Assembly: GCF_947502995.1 (NCBI RefSeq) | Contig: NZ_CANNBW010000029.1 | Span: forward strand, 1-55,486 | Source: an uncultured Tenacibaculum sp. | Lineage (GTDB): Bacteria; Bacteroidota; Bacteroidia; Flavobacteriales; Flavobacteriaceae | Reading direction: 5' to 3' | DNA: 55,486 nt | Part shown: one piece after another, positions 41,717 through 52,900 of the stretch | Layout of the letters: each line of letters starts with the position of its first letter | Numbering within the stretch: the stretch's first letter is position 1 | The notes under the pieces: generated by a model | Told to the model about the DNA's origin: nothing | The model's database searches: none | What the model saw: only the letters and a program-made list of their open reading frames with translations | Translations under genes and position numbers: made by a program

Positions 41717-43393
41717 ATGGAATTGAACAAATTTAGTAAACGAGTAACTCAAGATGATACACAACCTGCAGCGCAAGCAATGTTACATGCTTTAGGGTTA
41801 ACTCATGAAGATTTAAAGAAACCTTTTGTTGGAATTGCTAGTACAGGATACGAAGGAAATCCTTGTAATATGCATTTAAACGACTTGGCCAAATTGGTAA
41901 AGCAAGGAACAAAAAATGTAGACTTGGTAGGTTTGATTTTTAATACCATCGGAGTTTCTGATGGAATATCAATGGGAACACCGGGTATGCGTTATTCTTT
42001 ACCATCAAGAGATGTAATTGCAGATTCTATGGAAACTGTAGTGCAAGCAATGTCATACGATGGTTTGGTAACAGTTGTTGGATGTGATAAAAACATGCCA
42101 GGAGCTTTAATGGCGATGTTACGTTTAAATAGACCATCAGTTTTGGTGTATGGAGGAACGATTGCTTCTGGTTGTCATGAAGGTAAGAAACTAGATATTG
42201 TTTCTGCTTTTGAGGCTTGGGGAAGTAAAGTTGCAGGAACTATTACACAAAATGAATATCAAAGTGTTATAGAAAAAGCAATTCCTGGAGCTGGGGCTTG
42301 TGGCGGCATGTATACTGCAAATACAATGGCTTCAGCTATTGAGGCTTTGGGTATGAGTTTACCTTATAATTCTTCAAATCCTGCGATTAGTAATAATAAA
42401 GAAGAAGAGTCAATAAAAGCAGGAGAAGCACTTCGAGTGCTTCTAGAAAAAGACATTAAACCTTCAGATATAGTTACAAAGAAATCACTTGAAAATGCAG
42501 TTCGTTTGGTAACTGTAATGGGAGGTTCTACAAATGCTGTTTTACACTTTTTGGCTATTGCTAAAGCAGCTGATGTGAAATTTACATTGGAAGATTTTCA
42601 ACGTATTTCAGATGAAACTCCTTTTCTAGCTGATTTAAAACCAAGTGGACAATACTTAATGGAAGATGTACATAGAGTTGGAGGAACGCCAGCTGTGTTA
42701 AAATATCTTTTAGAAAAAGGATTGTTGCATGGAGACTGTTTAACAGTTACAGGAAAAACCTTAGCTGAGAATTTAATAGAAGTTCCAAGTCTTACCAACG
42801 GACAAGAAGTAATTAAGTCTGTTGATAATCCAATTAAAGAAACTGGGCATTTAAGAATGTTATACGGAAATCTTGCTAAAGATGGATCTGTAGCTAAAAT
42901 CACAGGGAAAGAAGGATTGTTTTTCTCTGGAAAAGCTAAAGTTTATGAAGGTGAATTTGCAGCTAACGATGGAATTAAAAATGGAGAAGTACAAAAAGGT
43001 GATATAGTTGTAATTCGTTATGAAGGTCCGAAAGGCGGACCAGGTATGCCAGAAATGTTAAAGCCAACGGCTGCTATTATGGGAGCAGGGTTAGGAAAAG
43101 AGGTTGCTTTAATTACAGATGGTAGGTTTTCTGGTGGAACTCACGGATTTGTAGTTGGTCATATTACTCCTGAAGCTCAAGAAGGAGGAGTAATTGCTTT
43201 GGTAAAAGATGGAGATGTAATTTCTATTAATGCACAAACGAACACAATTAATCTTGAAGTTTCTGATGAAGAATTAGAAGCAAGAAGAAAAGAATGGAAA
43301 GCTCCTCCATTAAAAGTAAACAGAGGAGTACTTTATAAATATGCAAGAACAGTAGCATCCGCATCTAATGGATGTGTAACAGATGAATTTTAA
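41717..43393 (+). CDS. ilvD: Dihydroxy-acid dehydratase
   Basis: A 558-residue IlvD/Edd protein. Cluster and metal residues are seen in GNPCNMHL, GCDKNMPGALMA and GACGGMYTANTMAS; GPKGGPGMPEML and DGRFSGGTHGFVVGH close the active site. I prefer the ATG at 41717 (MELNKFSKRV), as it gives the usual N-terminus. An in-frame ATG at 41699 would overlap ilvE by 17 bases. It forms 2-oxoisovalerate and 2-oxo-3-methylvalerate. ilvB follows after 11 bases. Confidence 0.95.
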   Translation: MELNKFSKRVTQDDTQPAAQAMLHALGLTHEDLKKPFVGIASTGYEGNPCNMHLNDLAKLVKQGTKNVDLVGLIFNTIGVSDGISMGTPGMRYSLPSRDVIADSMETVVQAMSYDGLVTVVGCDKNMPGALMAMLRLNRPSVLVYGGTIASGCHEGKKLDIVSAFEAWGSKVAGTITQNEYQSVIEKAIPGAGACGGMYTANTMASAIEALGMSLPYNSSNPAISNNKEEESIKAGEALRVLLEKDIKPSDIVTKKSLENAVRLVTVMGGSTNAVLHFLAIAKAADVKFTLEDFQRISDETPFLADLKPSGQYLMEDVHRVGGTPAVLKYLLEKGLLHGDCLTVTGKTLAENLIEVPSLTNGQEVIKSVDNPIKETGHLRMLYGNLAKDGSVAKITGKEGLFFSGKAKVYEGEFAANDGIKNGEVQKGDIVVIRYEGPKGGPGMPEMLKPTAAIMGAGLGKEVALITDGRFSGGTHGFVVGHITPEAQEGGVIALVKDGDVISINAQTNTINLEVSDEELEARRKEWKAPPLKVNRGVLYKYARTVASASNGCVTDEF

Positions 43394-43404
43394 ATCGTAA
43401 CAAC

Positions 43405-45138
43405 ATGGAAACTAGAACAAAAAAAGTTAAAGAGCAGAGTGTAAAAACTAGTGTGACAATTTCTGGTGCAGAGGCAGTCATAAAATGTTTGTTAGCAGAA
43501 GGTGTCGATTTGTTATACGGATATCCAGGTGGAGCAATAATGCCTGTTTACGATGAATTGTATAAATATCAGAAAGAATTAAATCATGTTTTAACTCGTC
43601 ATGAACAAGGAGCAACACATGCAGCTCAAGGTTATGCTAGAGCTACAGGAAAAGTTGGTGTTGCAATTGCAACTTCTGGACCCGGAGCAACAAATTTAAT
43701 TACAGGAATTGCAGATGCTCAGATTGATTCTACACCAATGGTTTGTATTACAGGTCAGGTTGCAGAACATTTATTAGGAACAGACGCATTTCAAGAAACA
43801 GATATTGTAGGTATTTCTACTCCTGTAACAAAATGGAATTATCAAATTACAAAAGCTTCAGAAATTCCAGAGGTTTTCGCTAAAGCTTTCTATATCGCTC
43901 GTTCGGGTAGACCGGGACCAGTTTTAATTGATATTACTAAAAATGCTCAGTTCGAAAAGTTTGAGTTTTCTTACGAGCCTTGTACAGCTGTTCGTAGTTA
44001 TCAACCTGTGCCAAAGTTAGATGTAAATGCTGTAAAAGAAGCGGCAAACCTAATAAATGGAGCTAAAAAACCAATGGTGATTTTTGGTCAAGGAGTAATA
44101 TTAGGTGAAGCAGAAGAAGAGTTTAAAGCATTTATAGAAAAAGCTGGAATTCCTTCGGCATGGACACTTTTAGGTTTATCAGCATTACCAACTTCTCATG
44201 AGTTAAATGTAGGAATGGTTGGAATGCATGGAAATTACGGACCTAACCGATTAACTAATGAATGTGACGTTTTAATTGCTGTAGGAATGCGATTTGATGA
44301 TCGTGTAACAGGTGATTTAAGTCGTTATGCAAAGCAAGCCAAAGTAGTTCATTTTGAAATTGATCCCGCAGAGATTGATAAAAATGTTAAAGCCGATGTA
44401 GCAGTTTTAGGCAATGCGAAAGAAAGTTTACAAGAAATACTTCCGTACTTAAAAGATAATGAACACAAATCTTGGTTACAAGAATTTAGAGATCACGATG
44501 CAATTGAGTTCGATAAAGTCATCAAGAAAGATTTATATCCAACAAAAGATGGTTTAACCATGGGAGAAGTAATTAAAGAAATTAATAATGCTTCTGAAGG
44601 AAATGCAATTGTAGTTACAGATGTTGGTCAGCATCAAATGATTGCTTGTCGATATGCGAATTTCAATAAGAGTAAAAGTAATATTACTTCAGGTGGTTTA
44701 GGAACTATGGGATTTGCTTTACCAGCTGCAATTGGCGCAAAAATGGGTACTCCAGAACGAGAAGTTGTTGCAGTAATTGGAGATGGTGGTTACCAAATGA
44801 CGATTCAAGAATTAGGTACAATTTTACAAACAAAAGCAGCGGTTAAAATTGTAGTGTTAAATAACGAATTCTTAGGAATGGTTCGTCAATGGCAACAATT
44901 ATTTTTCGATAAAAGATATGCATCAACTACGATGACAAATCCAGATTTTGTAGCCATTGCTAAAGGATATCATATCGATGCTAAGAGAGTAACACAAAGA
45001 GAGGAATTAGCTAGTGCAGTTTCAGAAATGATGGCATCAGAAGATGCATTTTTCCTAGAAGTGTGTGTAGAAAAAGAAGATAACGTATTTCCAATGATAC
45101 CTACAGGGTCATCAGTTTCAGATGTAAGATTAAGTTAA
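43405..45138 (+). CDS. ilvB: Acetolactate synthase large subunit
   Basis: A 577-residue thiamine-diphosphate enzyme. The catalytic Glu is in TRHEQGATHAAQGYAR, the central FAD-binding-type domain follows (about 205-345), and the ThDP motif is GDGGYQMTIQELGT through NNEFLGMVRQWQ. It joins pyruvate to pyruvate or 2-oxobutyrate. An N-terminal extension of about 15 residues precedes the domain. Its regulatory subunit ilvN starts five bases later. Confidence 0.95.
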   Translation: METRTKKVKEQSVKTSVTISGAEAVIKCLLAEGVDLLYGYPGGAIMPVYDELYKYQKELNHVLTRHEQGATHAAQGYARATGKVGVAIATSGPGATNLITGIADAQIDSTPMVCITGQVAEHLLGTDAFQETDIVGISTPVTKWNYQITKASEIPEVFAKAFYIARSGRPGPVLIDITKNAQFEKFEFSYEPCTAVRSYQPVPKLDVNAVKEAANLINGAKKPMVIFGQGVILGEAEEEFKAFIEKAGIPSAWTLLGLSALPTSHELNVGMVGMHGNYGPNRLTNECDVLIAVGMRFDDRVTGDLSRYAKQAKVVHFEIDPAEIDKNVKADVAVLGNAKESLQEILPYLKDNEHKSWLQEFRDHDAIEFDKVIKKDLYPTKDGLTMGEVIKEINNASEGNAIVVTDVGQHQMIACRYANFNKSKSNITSGGLGTMGFALPAAIGAKMGTPEREVVAVIGDGGYQMTIQELGTILQTKAAVKIVVLNNEFLGMVRQWQQLFFDKRYASTTMTNPDFVAIAKGYHIDAKRVTQREELASAVSEMMASEDAFFLEVCVEKEDNVFPMIPTGSSVSDVRLS

Positions 45139-45143
45139 GAATT

Positions 45144-45671
45144 ATGAGTGAAAAGCAAACGTATACAGTATCAATATATACCGAAAATAACATTGGAGTT
45201 CTAAATAGAATTTCAGCAATATTTCAAAGACGACATATCAATTTAGAGAGTGTCAATGTATCAAAGTCTGAGATTCGTAGTGTTTCCAGAATCACTTTAT
45301 TAGTAAGAGTCACAGAAGAACAGATTAAAAAAATCATTGGGCAATTAGAAAAACAAATTGAAGTGATAAAAGCATATTATCATGTCGATGAAGAAACTGT
45401 ATATCAAGAATCATGTTTATTTAAGTTGCGTACAGATTTGCTTACTGAAAACGATGAAATTCAGAAAGTAATCAATAGTAGTAAATCAAGAGTGATTAAC
45501 ATTAACAAAGACTTTTTTGTTTTAGAAAAATCAGGAACAAAAGAAGAGGTAGAAGAGTTATATCACTTACTTAATAAACATGGAATTAAGCAATTTGTAC
45601 GATCAGGTCGAATTGCAATTACGAAAGAAGAAATGCCTGTATCAGAACTATTAGAATCAATAAAAAAATAA
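45144..45671 (+). CDS. ilvN: Acetolactate synthase regulatory subunit
   Basis: A 175-residue protein with an N-terminal ACT domain (YTVSIYTENNIGVLNRISAIFQRRHINLESV) and a C-terminal regulatory half, as in the long-form IlvN/IlvH. It binds valine or other end products and sets the activity of IlvB. The ACT glycine NIGVLNR at the effector site is intact, so feedback inhibition is likely. Co-transcribed with ilvB and ilvC. Confidence 0.94.
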   Translation: MSEKQTYTVSIYTENNIGVLNRISAIFQRRHINLESVNVSKSEIRSVSRITLLVRVTEEQIKKIIGQLEKQIEVIKAYYHVDEETVYQESCLFKLRTDLLTENDEIQKVINSSKSRVININKDFFVLEKSGTKEEVEELYHLLNKHGIKQFVRSGRIAITKEEMPVSELLESIKK

Positions 45672-45682
45672 ACTTACGAGTC

Positions 45683-47185
45683 ATGAAAAATTATTTTAAT
45701 CAATTATCATTAAGAGAGCAATTAGAGCAATTAGGAAAATGTAGATTTATGGAGTCTGCAGAATTTTCTGAAGGTATTAAAGCACTTGAAGGTAAAAAAG
45801 TAGTGATTGTAGGTTGTGGAGCACAAGGTTTAAATCAAGGTTTAAATATGCGAGATTCTGGTTTAGATGTTTCGTATGCTTTACGTGAAAATTCAATTAA
45901 AGAGAAACGTCAATCGTATAAAAATGCAACGGAGAATAATTTTGTGGTAGGAACTTACGATGAATTAATTCCGTCTGCAGATTTAGTGTGTAATTTAACA
46001 CCAGACAAACAACACAGTAATGTAGTAAAAGCTGTAATGCCTTTAATGAAAGAAGGTGCAACATTATCGTATTCTCATGGATTTAATATTGTTGAAGAAG
46101 GAACGCAAGTTCGTAAAGATTTAACGGTAATTATGGTAGCTCCGAAATGTCCTGGTAGTGAGGTTCGTGAAGAATATAAAAGAGGATTTGGAGTGCCAAC
46201 TTTAATTGCTGTGCATCCAGCAAATGATCCTCAAGGAAAAGGATTAGCTGAAGCTAAGGCTTATGCTTATGCAACAGGTGGACATAGAGCTGGAGTTTTA
46301 GAATCTTCTTTTGTTGCTGAGGTAAAGTCTGATTTAATGGGAGAGCAAACGATTCTATGCGGTGTATTACAAACAGCATCAATTTTATGTTTTGATAAAA
46401 TTGTAGCAGATGGCGTAGAACCACATTTTGCTAGTAAATTAATTCAATATGGATGGGAAACGATTACTGAAGCCTTAAAACATGGTGGAATTACCAATAT
46501 GATGGATCGTTTATCAAACCCAGCGAAAATTAAAGCATATCATTTATCAGAAGAATTAAAAGACATTTTAAGACCATTGTTTGATAAACATATGGATGAT
46601 ATTATGTCTGGTCATTTTTCATCTACAATGATGGAAGATTGGGCGAATGATGATAAAAATTTATTGAAATGGAGAGCTGATACTGCTGAAACTGGTTTCG
46701 AAAAAACAGAAGCTACTGAAGTTGCAGTTTCTGAACAAGAATATTTTGATAAAGGAACATTGTTAGTGGCTTTCGTAAAATCTGGAGTAGAATTAGCTTT
46801 TGAAACTATGGTTGCTTCAGGAATTATTGAAGAATCTGCATATTATGAATCGTTACATGAGCTTCCTTTAATCGCAAATACTGTTGCAAGAAAGAAATTA
46901 TATGAAATGAATCGAATTATTTCTGATACTGCTGAATATGGTTGTTATTTATTCGATCATGCAGCTAAGCCATTATTACAAGATTTTATGACTACAGTTA
47001 CTACTGATTTAGTAGGAGAAAATTTTAGTTCATCTAATAGTGTTGATAATGCCGAATTAATTAAAGTAAATAAAGCAATTAGAAATCATCCTATTGAAGA
47101 AGTTGGAGAGCGATTAAGAGCTGCAATGACAGCTATGAAAGCTATAAAAGAAGAAAAGCCAGAATCGGAGTTAGTCTTGTCATAA
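45683..47185 (+). CDS. ilvC: Ketol-acid reductoisomerase, class II
   Basis: A 500-residue protein, longer than class I enzymes (about 330), as expected of class II with a duplicated knotted helical domain. The Rossmann site is VVIVGCGAQGLNQGLNMRDSG. It continues with APKCPGSEVREEYKRGFGVPTL and ends with a second helical unit (IANTVARKKLYEMNRIISDTAEYG). It isomerises and reduces acetolactate or acetohydroxybutyrate with NADPH. ilvA starts three bases after its stop. Confidence 0.96.
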   Translation: MKNYFNQLSLREQLEQLGKCRFMESAEFSEGIKALEGKKVVIVGCGAQGLNQGLNMRDSGLDVSYALRENSIKEKRQSYKNATENNFVVGTYDELIPSADLVCNLTPDKQHSNVVKAVMPLMKEGATLSYSHGFNIVEEGTQVRKDLTVIMVAPKCPGSEVREEYKRGFGVPTLIAVHPANDPQGKGLAEAKAYAYATGGHRAGVLESSFVAEVKSDLMGEQTILCGVLQTASILCFDKIVADGVEPHFASKLIQYGWETITEALKHGGITNMMDRLSNPAKIKAYHLSEELKDILRPLFDKHMDDIMSGHFSSTMMEDWANDDKNLLKWRADTAETGFEKTEATEVAVSEQEYFDKGTLLVAFVKSGVELAFETMVASGIIEESAYYESLHELPLIANTVARKKLYEMNRIISDTAEYGCYLFDHAAKPLLQDFMTTVTTDLVGENFSSSNSVDNAELIKVNKAIRNHPIEEVGERLRAAMTAMKAIKEEKPESELVLS

Positions 47186-47188
47186 ATT

Positions 47189-48457
47189 ATGAAAACTACA
47201 GTAAAGAAGATATATTTTCCAGAATTATCGGCAATCAAAGCTGCTGCTACGACTCTAAAAGGAGTAGCAACAGTTACGCCGTTACAAGAAAATTTTAATC
47301 TTTCTAATACATATAGTGCCAATATATTTTTAAAAAGAGAAGATCTTCAACAAGTAAGGTCTTACAAAATAAGAGGTGCGTATAATAAGATTAATTCTTT
47401 ATCAGCAAATGAAGTTGCAAAAGGAATTATATGCGCCAGTGCAGGAAATCATGCGCAAGGAGTAGCATTAGCATGTCGTAAAAAAGAGATTCATGGAACT
47501 ATTTTTATGCCGGCACCAACACCAAAGCAGAAAGTCGAGCAAGTTCGAATGTTTGGTGGAGCTTTTGTAACGATAGAATTGGTAGGAGATACTTTTGATG
47601 ATTCGTATACTAATGCTAGAAGTTTTGCTGATAAAAATAACATGACTTTTGTACATCCTTTCGATGATGAAAAAGTAATTGAAGGGCAAGGAACAGTTGG
47701 TTTAGAAATTATAAATCAATCAGATGTTCCAATAGATTATGTTTTTGTGCCAGTAGGAGGAGGAGGTTTAGCTTCTGGATTATCTTCAGTGTTTAAATAT
47801 CTTTCTCCTAACACAAAAATTATTGGTGTAGAACCTGCTGGAGCACCTTCTATGCAAAATGCATTAGATAGAGGAAATCCAGTAAAACTAAATAAGATTG
47901 ATAAGTTTGTTGATGGAGCTGCTGTTCAGCAAGTAGGGAATTTAACGCATCAAATTTGTGCAGAAAATTTAGATGCGATGGTTACAGTTCCCGAAGGACA
48001 AGTTTGTCAAACTATATTAGAGATGTATAACAAAGAAGCTATTGTTGTAGAACCAGCGGGAGCTTTAACAGTTAGTGTATTACATCAATTTAAAGAAGAG
48101 CTAAAAGGAAAAAATATAGTTTGTGTGGTAAGTGGTAGTAATAATGATATTACTAGAACTGCCGAAATTAAAGAACGTGCACTTTTGCATAATGGCTTAA
48201 AGCACTATTTTATAATTCGATTTCCACAACGAGCTGGTGCATTAAAAGAATTTGTTATGAATGTTTTAGGAGAAAATGATGATATCACCTTTTTTGAATA
48301 TTCTAAAAAAACAACTCGAGAAAATGGACCTGCAGTTGTAGGTATTGAATTAGTAGATAGTAACGATTTACATCCTTTGATTCAGCGAATGAAATCCCTG
48401 AATTTTTATGGAGAATATCTTAACGACAAGCCCAACCTTTTTGAGTTTTTAGTGTAA
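47189..48457 (+). CDS. ilvA: Threonine ammonia-lyase (biosynthetic, short form)
   Basis: A 422-residue fold-type II PLP enzyme. The PLP lysine is in LQQVRSYKIRGAYNK, the phosphate loop is VGGGGLASG, and SAGNHAQGVALAC and VSGSNNDITRTAEI complete the site. One ACT-like regulatory domain follows (about 335-422, starting HYFIIRFPQRAGALKEFV), so isoleucine feedback is likely but through a shorter C-terminus than the 514-residue E. coli enzyme. It makes 2-oxobutyrate for isoleucine. Last gene of the ilv operon, with a strong terminator after it. Confidence 0.95.
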   Translation: MKTTVKKIYFPELSAIKAAATTLKGVATVTPLQENFNLSNTYSANIFLKREDLQQVRSYKIRGAYNKINSLSANEVAKGIICASAGNHAQGVALACRKKEIHGTIFMPAPTPKQKVEQVRMFGGAFVTIELVGDTFDDSYTNARSFADKNNMTFVHPFDDEKVIEGQGTVGLEIINQSDVPIDYVFVPVGGGGLASGLSSVFKYLSPNTKIIGVEPAGAPSMQNALDRGNPVKLNKIDKFVDGAAVQQVGNLTHQICAENLDAMVTVPEGQVCQTILEMYNKEAIVVEPAGALTVSVLHQFKEELKGKNIVCVVSGSNNDITRTAEIKERALLHNGLKHYFIIRFPQRAGALKEFVMNVLGENDDITFFEYSKKTTRENGPAVVGIELVDSNDLHPLIQRMKSLNFYGEYLNDKPNLFEFLV

Positions 48458-48471
48458 TTATTTAGATAGTG

Positions 48472-48499
48472 AAAGCCGAGTTTTTAACTCGGCTTTTTT
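48472..48499 (+). terminator. Intrinsic terminator of the ilv operon
   Basis: AAAGCCGAGTT (48472-48482) pairs with AACTCGGCTTT (48486-48496), followed by T. Confidence 0.93.
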
Positions 48500-48694
48500 G
48501 TGTTTAGAATTCTAATAAAAAACAATTTTTTTTAACATTTATTCATTTTTTGTTTTTTTAATAGATTGTTAATTAGTATATTAGTAACTGTTATTGTTTG
48601 TTTTTAAGGAAATAATAATAGATAATCGTTCTTTTATATTTATTGTAAATAATAGAGAAAATTAGTTTCATTTAAACATTTAAACCCCCGTATT

Positions 48695-49789
48695 ATGAAT
48701 AAAAAGCTAAGGTTTTCGACGCTCCTATTGCTATTCTATATAGCGAATGTCAGTCCCCAGTCTTCACAGACATGTTCAAACTCTGTAGATGATCCAGTTT
48801 TAGATCTAAACAGTATTACAAAGTGCTCTATCGACAGAAAATCTGATGATAATAAAGTACAAAAAGTTACAGTTCAAGTTACTTCGAGAAGAAGAAGAGT
48901 AATTAGAAAGAGAGATAAAGCTACAGGCTTATCTTCTAATGGTTATTCTCATAAATTAGCTTCTATAAAAAAGAAGGTAAATATTGTAAATTCATTAGTA
49001 GATATTAAAAAAGATGAAGTTCCAGATGTTTTACCTTATGATTATGTAGATCAAATTCCACTATTTAAGAGTTGTGAATCTGCTCCTATTTATGAACAAG
49101 ACCGCTGTTTTAAAGTTAAATTACGAAGTCATATCAAGAAAAACTTAAAGTATCCGACAAGTGCTTACGATAGAGGTGTTCAAGGAAGAGTGTATGCTCA
49201 CTTTTCTATAGGTAAAGATGGAGTAATTAAAGATTTAAAAATTGTATCACCATACAAAGGAGATTTGCTAGGTAAAGAAGCAAAAAGAATTATCAAAAAA
49301 TTACCCAAGTTTAAGCCAGGAGAACATAATGGAAATGCGGTAGCTGTAAAGTATGGTTTACCTATTACGTTTAAAATTCCTGGTAAAAAGCCGACGAATA
49401 TTAGAAAAGCAAATAACGCTAAAGTAAAGGAAACGATCTATAGTTTTTCTTCTTTAGATCAAATTCCACAATTTGATGAATGTAAAAAATCTAAAGATGA
49501 TTCTTTAACGTGTTTCAATACAAATTTAATTCAACATATTCAAAGTTACTTTGCGTATCCTGAAGAGGCAAAAATGAAAAATATCCAAGGTAATGTAGTG
49601 GTAAATTTTGTGATCAACTCCAAAGGAAATGTTGTTAATATTACTGCTAAGGGACCAGAAAATACTCAAATTCTTGAACTAGCAGCTGTTAGATTTATTG
49701 AAAAATTACCAAAGCTTAAAGCTGGTAAAATAGATGGAAAAAATGTAAATACTTCATATTCTTTCCCTATCAATTTTACGCTGAATTAA
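48695..49789 (+). CDS. Secreted protein with two TonB C-terminal domains
   Basis: A 364-residue protein with a signal peptide (cleaved near PQSSQ) but no lasting N-terminal membrane anchor. After a basic linker (RRRRVIRKRDK, about 65-75) come two TonB_C-like units, at about 120-230 and 255-364. Each is preceded by a matching DQIPxF...C pattern (DQIPLFKSCES and DQIPQFDECKK). Both keep the family's Gly-x-V core (GVQGRVYAHFSIGKDGVIKDL and NIQGNVVVNFVINSKGNVVNI). It stands alone, just before a SusC gene, with a long AT-rich leader. The role may be in energising or organising outer-membrane transport, but it is not a classic TonB. Confidence 0.75.
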   Translation: MNKKLRFSTLLLLFYIANVSPQSSQTCSNSVDDPVLDLNSITKCSIDRKSDDNKVQKVTVQVTSRRRRVIRKRDKATGLSSNGYSHKLASIKKKVNIVNSLVDIKKDEVPDVLPYDYVDQIPLFKSCESAPIYEQDRCFKVKLRSHIKKNLKYPTSAYDRGVQGRVYAHFSIGKDGVIKDLKIVSPYKGDLLGKEAKRIIKKLPKFKPGEHNGNAVAVKYGLPITFKIPGKKPTNIRKANNAKVKETIYSFSSLDQIPQFDECKKSKDDSLTCFNTNLIQHIQSYFAYPEEAKMKNIQGNVVVNFVINSKGNVVNITAKGPENTQILELAAVRFIEKLPKLKAGKIDGKNVNTSYSFPINFTLN

Positions 49790-49810
49790 AATATAAAAAA
49801 GTATATGCAA

Positions 49811-49840
49811 AAATGACATCTTAAAACCTAGATGTCATTT
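49811..49840 (+). terminator. Hairpin between the TonB-domain gene and susC
   Basis: AAATGACATCT (49811-49821) pairs with AGATGTCATTT (49830-49840). The T run is short, so termination may be partial. It separates the TonB-domain gene from the SusC/SusD operon. Confidence 0.6.
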
Positions 49841-49900
49841 GTGTATATGAATATCTCCTGAATAAAAAGGTCAAATTTTTAATCAATTATACCATCTTAT

Positions 49901-52900
49901 ATGAGAAAACTATTTACGCTATTTAGTATGTTTTGTCTTTCATTTATTTCACTTGCTCAAGATGTAGAAGTTAAAGGTAAAGTGTTAGACGAAGTTACAA
50001 AAGAACCACTTCCTGGTGTGTTTGTTTTATTAAAAGAATCTTCTGTCATTGCAGAAACCGAGTTTGATGGAAGTTACACAATCAAAGCAGCAATTGGTAA
50101 AGTTTTAGAGTTTAGTTACCCCGGATACAAAAAGAAAACAGTAGTAGTAACTAGTTCTTTAATTGATGTAGAATTAGAAATAGATGCAGAAGAAAGTTTT
50201 TTAAATGAAGTAATTATTATAGGATATGGAGCTAAGCGAAAAGAATTAGTTTCTGGTGCATATAGCACTGTGAAAACTGAAGAAATAGAACGTAATACTC
50301 CTCAAAGAATAGAACAAGCATTACAAGGAAGAACGGCTGGTGTTCAAGTGAGTTCTAATTCTGGTTCTCCAGGATCTTCATATAATATTAGAATTAGAGG
50401 TGTAACAACGAATGGAGATAACTCTCCTTTGGTATTAGTTGATGGTGTTCAAATAGGTCCGGATTTAAGTATTATAGATCCTAATGATATAGAGAAAATA
50501 GATGTTATTAAAGATGCAAGTACTGCTATTTATGGAGTTAGAGGAGCTAATGGAGTAATTTTAATTACAACAAAATCTGGTAAAAATAGTACAGAAACAA
50601 AGTTTACTTACAGTAGTACAGTAGCGCTTCAAGAAACTACTAAAAAACTAGATCTATTAAAAGGAGTAGAGTATGCAGCTTTGGTAAATGAAACTATAGC
50701 GGCAGATGGTGGAACTCCTCCTTTTCAATTACAAAATATAAATACTGAGACAGATTGGCAAGACGCATTGTTTGAAACTACTCCAATGATTACACATCAT
50801 ATCGGTGCAACAGGAGGAGGTGAAAAGTATAATTTTAATGTTAGTGGAAGTTTGTTAGATCAAAAAGGAATTATAGCTCCAGGAAGATCTAACTATGCAA
50901 GATGGACATTAAGAAGTAATCTAGGTTTAAACTTAACAGATAAATTAAAATTGAACACTTTAGTTTTATACACAAATAGTATAAGACGTGCTATTCCTGA
51001 AGGAAGTAGAGGTTCTGTTTTGTATTATGCTAATAATGCTTCACCATTAACTCCAATTTTTGATGGAACTGATGGTACAGGTCCTTCTAGAGGGTTTTCT
51101 TATATTGGAACTGAACAAGGGAATGAAATTGTAAATCCTTTTGCTGTTATTGATAATACTTTTAATGAAACTAGAGTAAATCGATTCACAGGTAAAATTG
51201 AATTGGTTTATGATTTGTTTAAAAACTTTGAATTTACTTCACGAAATAGTTTTAATTATTCAAATGTATATTCTAGAGCATATTTTCCACTTCAATATTA
51301 TGGAGAAAATAAAGTGGTGAATACTGTACGTTTAGATCCTGTTTCTGGTCAATTTAATTTAGATAGAAATGGAGATGGCGATCGTGATGTGTACAGTAGA
51401 GTAAATGAAAATGATCAGAATTTTTTCTCATTCATCTCAGAAAATTTTGTGAATTATAACTTTACAATTGGTGAATATCATAATTTCCAAACAACCTTAG
51501 GTCTTTCATTAACAACTGAACAGAGTAAAGGTATTTTTGGGTCAGGTTTTTTAACAGCTAATGATTCTTGGAAAAATGCATTCTTATTTAATACACAATC
51601 TTTTATTATAGATGATGATGATCTTGGTACAAATGATATAAGAGAAACAATAAATTCAGATTCTTTTACAATTGAAGATCGTTATACTTCGATCTTCGGA
51701 AGGTTACAATACGATTTTAATGAAAAGTATTTATTCTCAGCAATTTTACGTCGAGATGCTTCTACAAGATTCGGGCCTAATAATAGGGTTGCATATTTAC
51801 CTTCTTTCTCTGCAGGATGGGTAGTTCATAACGAAGATTTTTTAAGTGATACGGGTATTTCTAATCTTAAGTTGAGAGGAAGTTGGGGTATTGTTGGAAA
51901 TGATAAAATTGGAGCTTACAGATGGTTAGGTTTTTTACAAGGTGTAAATGGAGATGCAACGTATCCTTTTGGAGATGTTTTGTCTTTCGGGAATGCAGTA
52001 GGAGTTTTATCTAATCAAGATTTACAATGGGAAACGACAATTCAAACGAATATTGGTTTTGACTTAGGTTTTTATGATAACAATTTAAATATCACGTTCG
52101 ATTATTATAAAAAACGAACAGAAGATTTACTTGTAATTCCAGAAATTTCAGCGCTTTTAGGAGTTTCTGCGCCGGGTAGTGGAGCTCCTGTGGTAAATGC
52201 TGGTATTGTAGAAAATCAAGGTGTCGAATTTGGTATTAATTATACGCATTATTTTTCTGATGATGTTTCTTTAGCCTTAAACTATAATCTAACTACAATT
52301 AATAACGAGGTTATTGATGTAAACAATGCAGCGGGTTTTATTCCAGGAGGTTTATTTGGTTTGAATCAGCAGCCTTCTAGAATGCAAAATGGACTACCAA
52401 TTGGTGTTTTTTATGGACTGAAAACTGATGGTGTTTTTCAAACGCAGGCAGAGATTGATGCTTTAGCAGTTGATAGAGATGGAGACGGAAGTTTAGATGA
52501 GTATCAACCTGGTGCAGCTCCTGGAGATTTAAAATATGTAGATGTCGATGGAAATGGATATATAGAGTTCGGTAGCGAAAATGATTTAACCGTTTTAGGT
52601 GATCCTATTCCAGATTTTACCATGGGGGGCGGATTTAATTTCAAGTTTTATAACTTCGATTTCGGAGCTTCTTTTTATGCTTCATTAGGAAACGAAATTG
52701 TAAGAAGTTACGAACGTTTTTTAACGTATAGCAACAAATTATCATTGTACAATGGAAGATGGACAGGCCCTGGTACTTCTAACGAAATACCAAGAGCATC
52801 AACAAATGCTGCAAATAATCAGTTGTTTTCTTCTTTTTATGTTGAAGATGGTTCATTCTTAAGAATTCAAAATGTTCAATTAGGGTACACATTAAATTCA

